Shown: positions 48,203-49,522 of the stretch, piece by piece
Layout: each line of letters begins with the position of its first letter
Numbering within the stretch: position 1 is the first letter of the stretch
NCBI GenBank assembly: GCA_024330185.1
Contig: JANDLV010000029.1
Coordinates: 1 to 49,522 of the forward strand
DNA: 49,522 nucleotides
DNA from: Candidatus Siliceabacter maunaloa
GTDB lineage: Bacteria > Actinomycetota > Thermoleophilia > Solirubrobacterales > Solirubrobacteraceae
Reading direction: 5' to 3'
Notes under the pieces: model-generated
What the model was told of the DNA's origin: nothing
The model's database searches: none
What the model saw: the letters and a program-made list of their open reading frames with translations, nothing else
Position numbers and translations under genes: made by a program

Positions 48203-49404
48203 AGGCGCACGAGGCCATGGAGGGGCTGGCCGGCACCCTGCGCGACCAGCTCCTGAACGAGGCGGGCGACGGGCCGGGGCAGGACGGCCGCGGGCCCGAC
48301 GACCTGGAGGAGCGCATCAGCGCCCTCGTGGACCGCGAGGCCGGGCCGCTGGACGAGGCGGCGCGCGCCGACCTGGTCCGGCGTATCGCCCAGTGCTCCT
48401 TCGGCCTGGGTCCGCTCGAGTCGCTGCTCGCCGACCCCGAGGTCGACGAGGTCATGGTCAACGGGACCGGGCCGGCGTCTGTCTTCGTCGAGCGGGCGGG
48501 GCGGGTCGAGGCGGCCGACGTGCGCTTCGGCTCCGAGGCCGAGCTGCGCCATACCGTCGAACGCATTCTCGCGCCGCTGGGGCGACGCGTCGACGAGGCC
48601 CAGCCGCTGTGCGACGCACGCCTGCCCGACGGCTCGCGGGTCAACGTGGTGATCCCGCCGCTGGCCCTGGACGGCAGCGTCCTCACGATCCGCCGCTTCC
48701 GCCAGCGGGGCATGAGCCCGGCCGAGCTGGTGGCGGGCGGGTCGTGGACCGAGCCGCTGCATGCGCTTTTGGCCACCGCGGTGGCGGCGCGCTGCAACGT
48801 GCTGGTCAGCGGCGGCACGGGCTCGGGCAAGACCACCACCCTCAACGCGCTGGCCTCGTTCATCGGGCCCCGGGAACGGGTGGTCACGGTCGAGGACGCG
48901 GCCGAGCTGCGCCTCCAGCGCGACCACGTCGTGCGCCTCGAGGCGCGGCCGCCCGGGCTCGAGGGTCGCGGCCAGGTCTCGGTGCGCGACCTCGTGCGCA
49001 ACGCCCTGCGCATGCGCCCCGACCGCATCGTGGTCGGGGAGGTGCGCGGGGGCGAGGCACTGGACATGCTCAGCGCTATGAGCACGGGCCATGACGGCTC
49101 GCTGTCCACCGTCCACGCGGGCTGCGCCGAGGAGGCGCTGCGCCGCGTGGAGACGCTGGCGCTCATGGCCGGCGTCGGGCTGCCCCACACGGCCATCCGC
49201 GCGCTGGTGGCAGGGGCGATCGACCTCGTCGTCCATGTGGCGCGCATCTCCGGCGGCGCGCGGCGGGTCGTGGCCGTGAGCGAGGTCACCCGCATCGCCG
49301 CGGGCCCGGCCACTCGCGAGTTGTACGGCCTGCGCGACGGGCGCCCGGTGATGCGCGCACCGCTGGGCGAGACGCTGGCCCGGCGGCTGGAGGGCCACGA
49401 GTGA
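48199..49404 (+). CDS. cpaF: Tad pilus secretion ATPase
   Basis: A 401-residue type II/IV secretion ATPase of the CpaF/TadA class. The N-terminal domain has LLADPEVDEVMVNGTGPASV, the Walker A is GGTGSGKT at 205-212, the Asp box is near VVTVEDAAELRLQRDHVVRL, the Walker B segment MRPDRIVVGEVRGGEALDML, and the His box GHDGSLSTVHAG. It powers assembly of Flp pili in the cytoplasm. ATG 48199 overlaps the cpaB stop. Confidence 0.92.
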   Translation: MKAHEAMEGLAGTLRDQLLNEAGDGPGQDGRGPDDLEERISALVDREAGPLDEAARADLVRRIAQCSFGLGPLESLLADPEVDEVMVNGTGPASVFVERAGRVEAADVRFGSEAELRHTVERILAPLGRRVDEAQPLCDARLPDGSRVNVVIPPLALDGSVLTIRRFRQRGMSPAELVAGGSWTEPLHALLATAVAARCNVLVSGGTGSGKTTTLNALASFIGPRERVVTVEDAAELRLQRDHVVRLEARPPGLEGRGQVSVRDLVRNALRMRPDRIVVGEVRGGEALDMLSAMSTGHDGSLSTVHAGCAEEALRRVETLALMAGVGLPHTAIRALVAGAIDLVVHVARISGGARRVVAVSEVTRIAAGPATRELYGLRDGRPVMRAPLGETLARRLEGHE

Positions 49405-49522
49405 CCGGCTCGGCGCTGCTGGCCTTCGTGGCCGGCGGCTGCGCGGTGCTCGCGGCCTGGGATGCGCTGGCCTCGCTCGAGGGCCGGCTCGCCGCCGGGC
49501 GCCTGCAGCGCTGGGCGGCGGC
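49401..49522 (+). CDS. tadB: TadB-type inner-membrane pilus protein, cut by the window edge
   Basis: Only the first 40 codons are present: GTG 49401 begins TGSALLAFVAGGCAVLAAWD, a hydrophobic helix followed by LASLEGRLAAGRLQRW. It overlaps the cpaF stop (GTGA), and TadB normally follows CpaF, so TadB is the likely identity. Confidence 0.55.
   Translation, partial: MTGSALLAFVAGGCAVLAAWDALASLEGRLAAGRLQRWAA

Noticed and set aside
1-49522. CRISPR arrays, rRNA genes or a replication origin
   Set aside because: No regularly spaced repeats, rRNA-like sequence or DnaA-box cluster was seen on either strand.

Overview
This is a high-GC stretch of bacterial chromosome. It most likely comes from an actinobacterium of the Thermoleophilia/Solirubrobacterales type. 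That placement is an inference from several things: strong GC bias with GTG and GTGA overlap starts, NarL-type two-component genes, a three-subunit PntAA/AB/B transhydrogenase, a tad pilus locus, a very divergent Rho, and a repeated TANNNT element 6-12 nt before start codons that points to leaderless or near-leaderless mRNAs. I see no phage genome, plasmid origin or CRISPR array.

Layout. 0-2.2 kb: 5'-truncated Rhs gene with a phospholipase A2-like C-terminal toxin, a membrane protein that may be its immunity partner, and transposase relics. 2.2-9.9 kb: ordinary metabolism (crotonase, acetoacetate-CoA ligase, amidase, inositol monophosphatase family, FKBP lipoprotein, methyltransferase). 9.9-11.8 kb: five tRNA genes interleaved with gene relics (small membrane protein, HATPase, SDR, tRNA 3' end, DUF2243). 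11.8-14.9 kb: a sulfur operon (ArsR regulator, persulfide dioxygenase-rhodanese, ferritin-like protein, TauE exporter) with a palindromic operator over its promoter. 15.3-21.1 kb: accessory zone with two damaged VapBC modules, a metallophosphoesterase, relics of a YciI/ECF-sigma pair, an anti-sigma-type ATPase, a free-standing LAGLIDADG protein and two tRNAs.

21.2-28.1 kb: cobalamin lower-ligand assembly (cobT, cobS) with a PduO adenosyltransferase, divergent from a DUF4430 lipoprotein, then the pntAA-pntAB-pntB operon. 28.1-37.6 kb: fatty-acyl-reductase-like SDR, relic of a Swt1-HEPN/DUF499 ATPase, glpD, a large secreted protein, variant folP, ferredoxin and the divergent rho. 37.7-41.7 kb: OmpR-type regulator, then a three-gene tyrosine-recombinase module whose first and third genes are frameshifted. 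41.7-46.3 kb: four small secreted proteins, at least two SH3-like, divergent from a NarL-type regulator/kinase pair. 46.6-49.5 kb: start of a tad (Flp pilus) locus headed by a histidine kinase.

A recurring theme is that accessory genes carry frameshifts or deletions while core metabolic genes are intact. This fits real decay, but it should be checked against read data.
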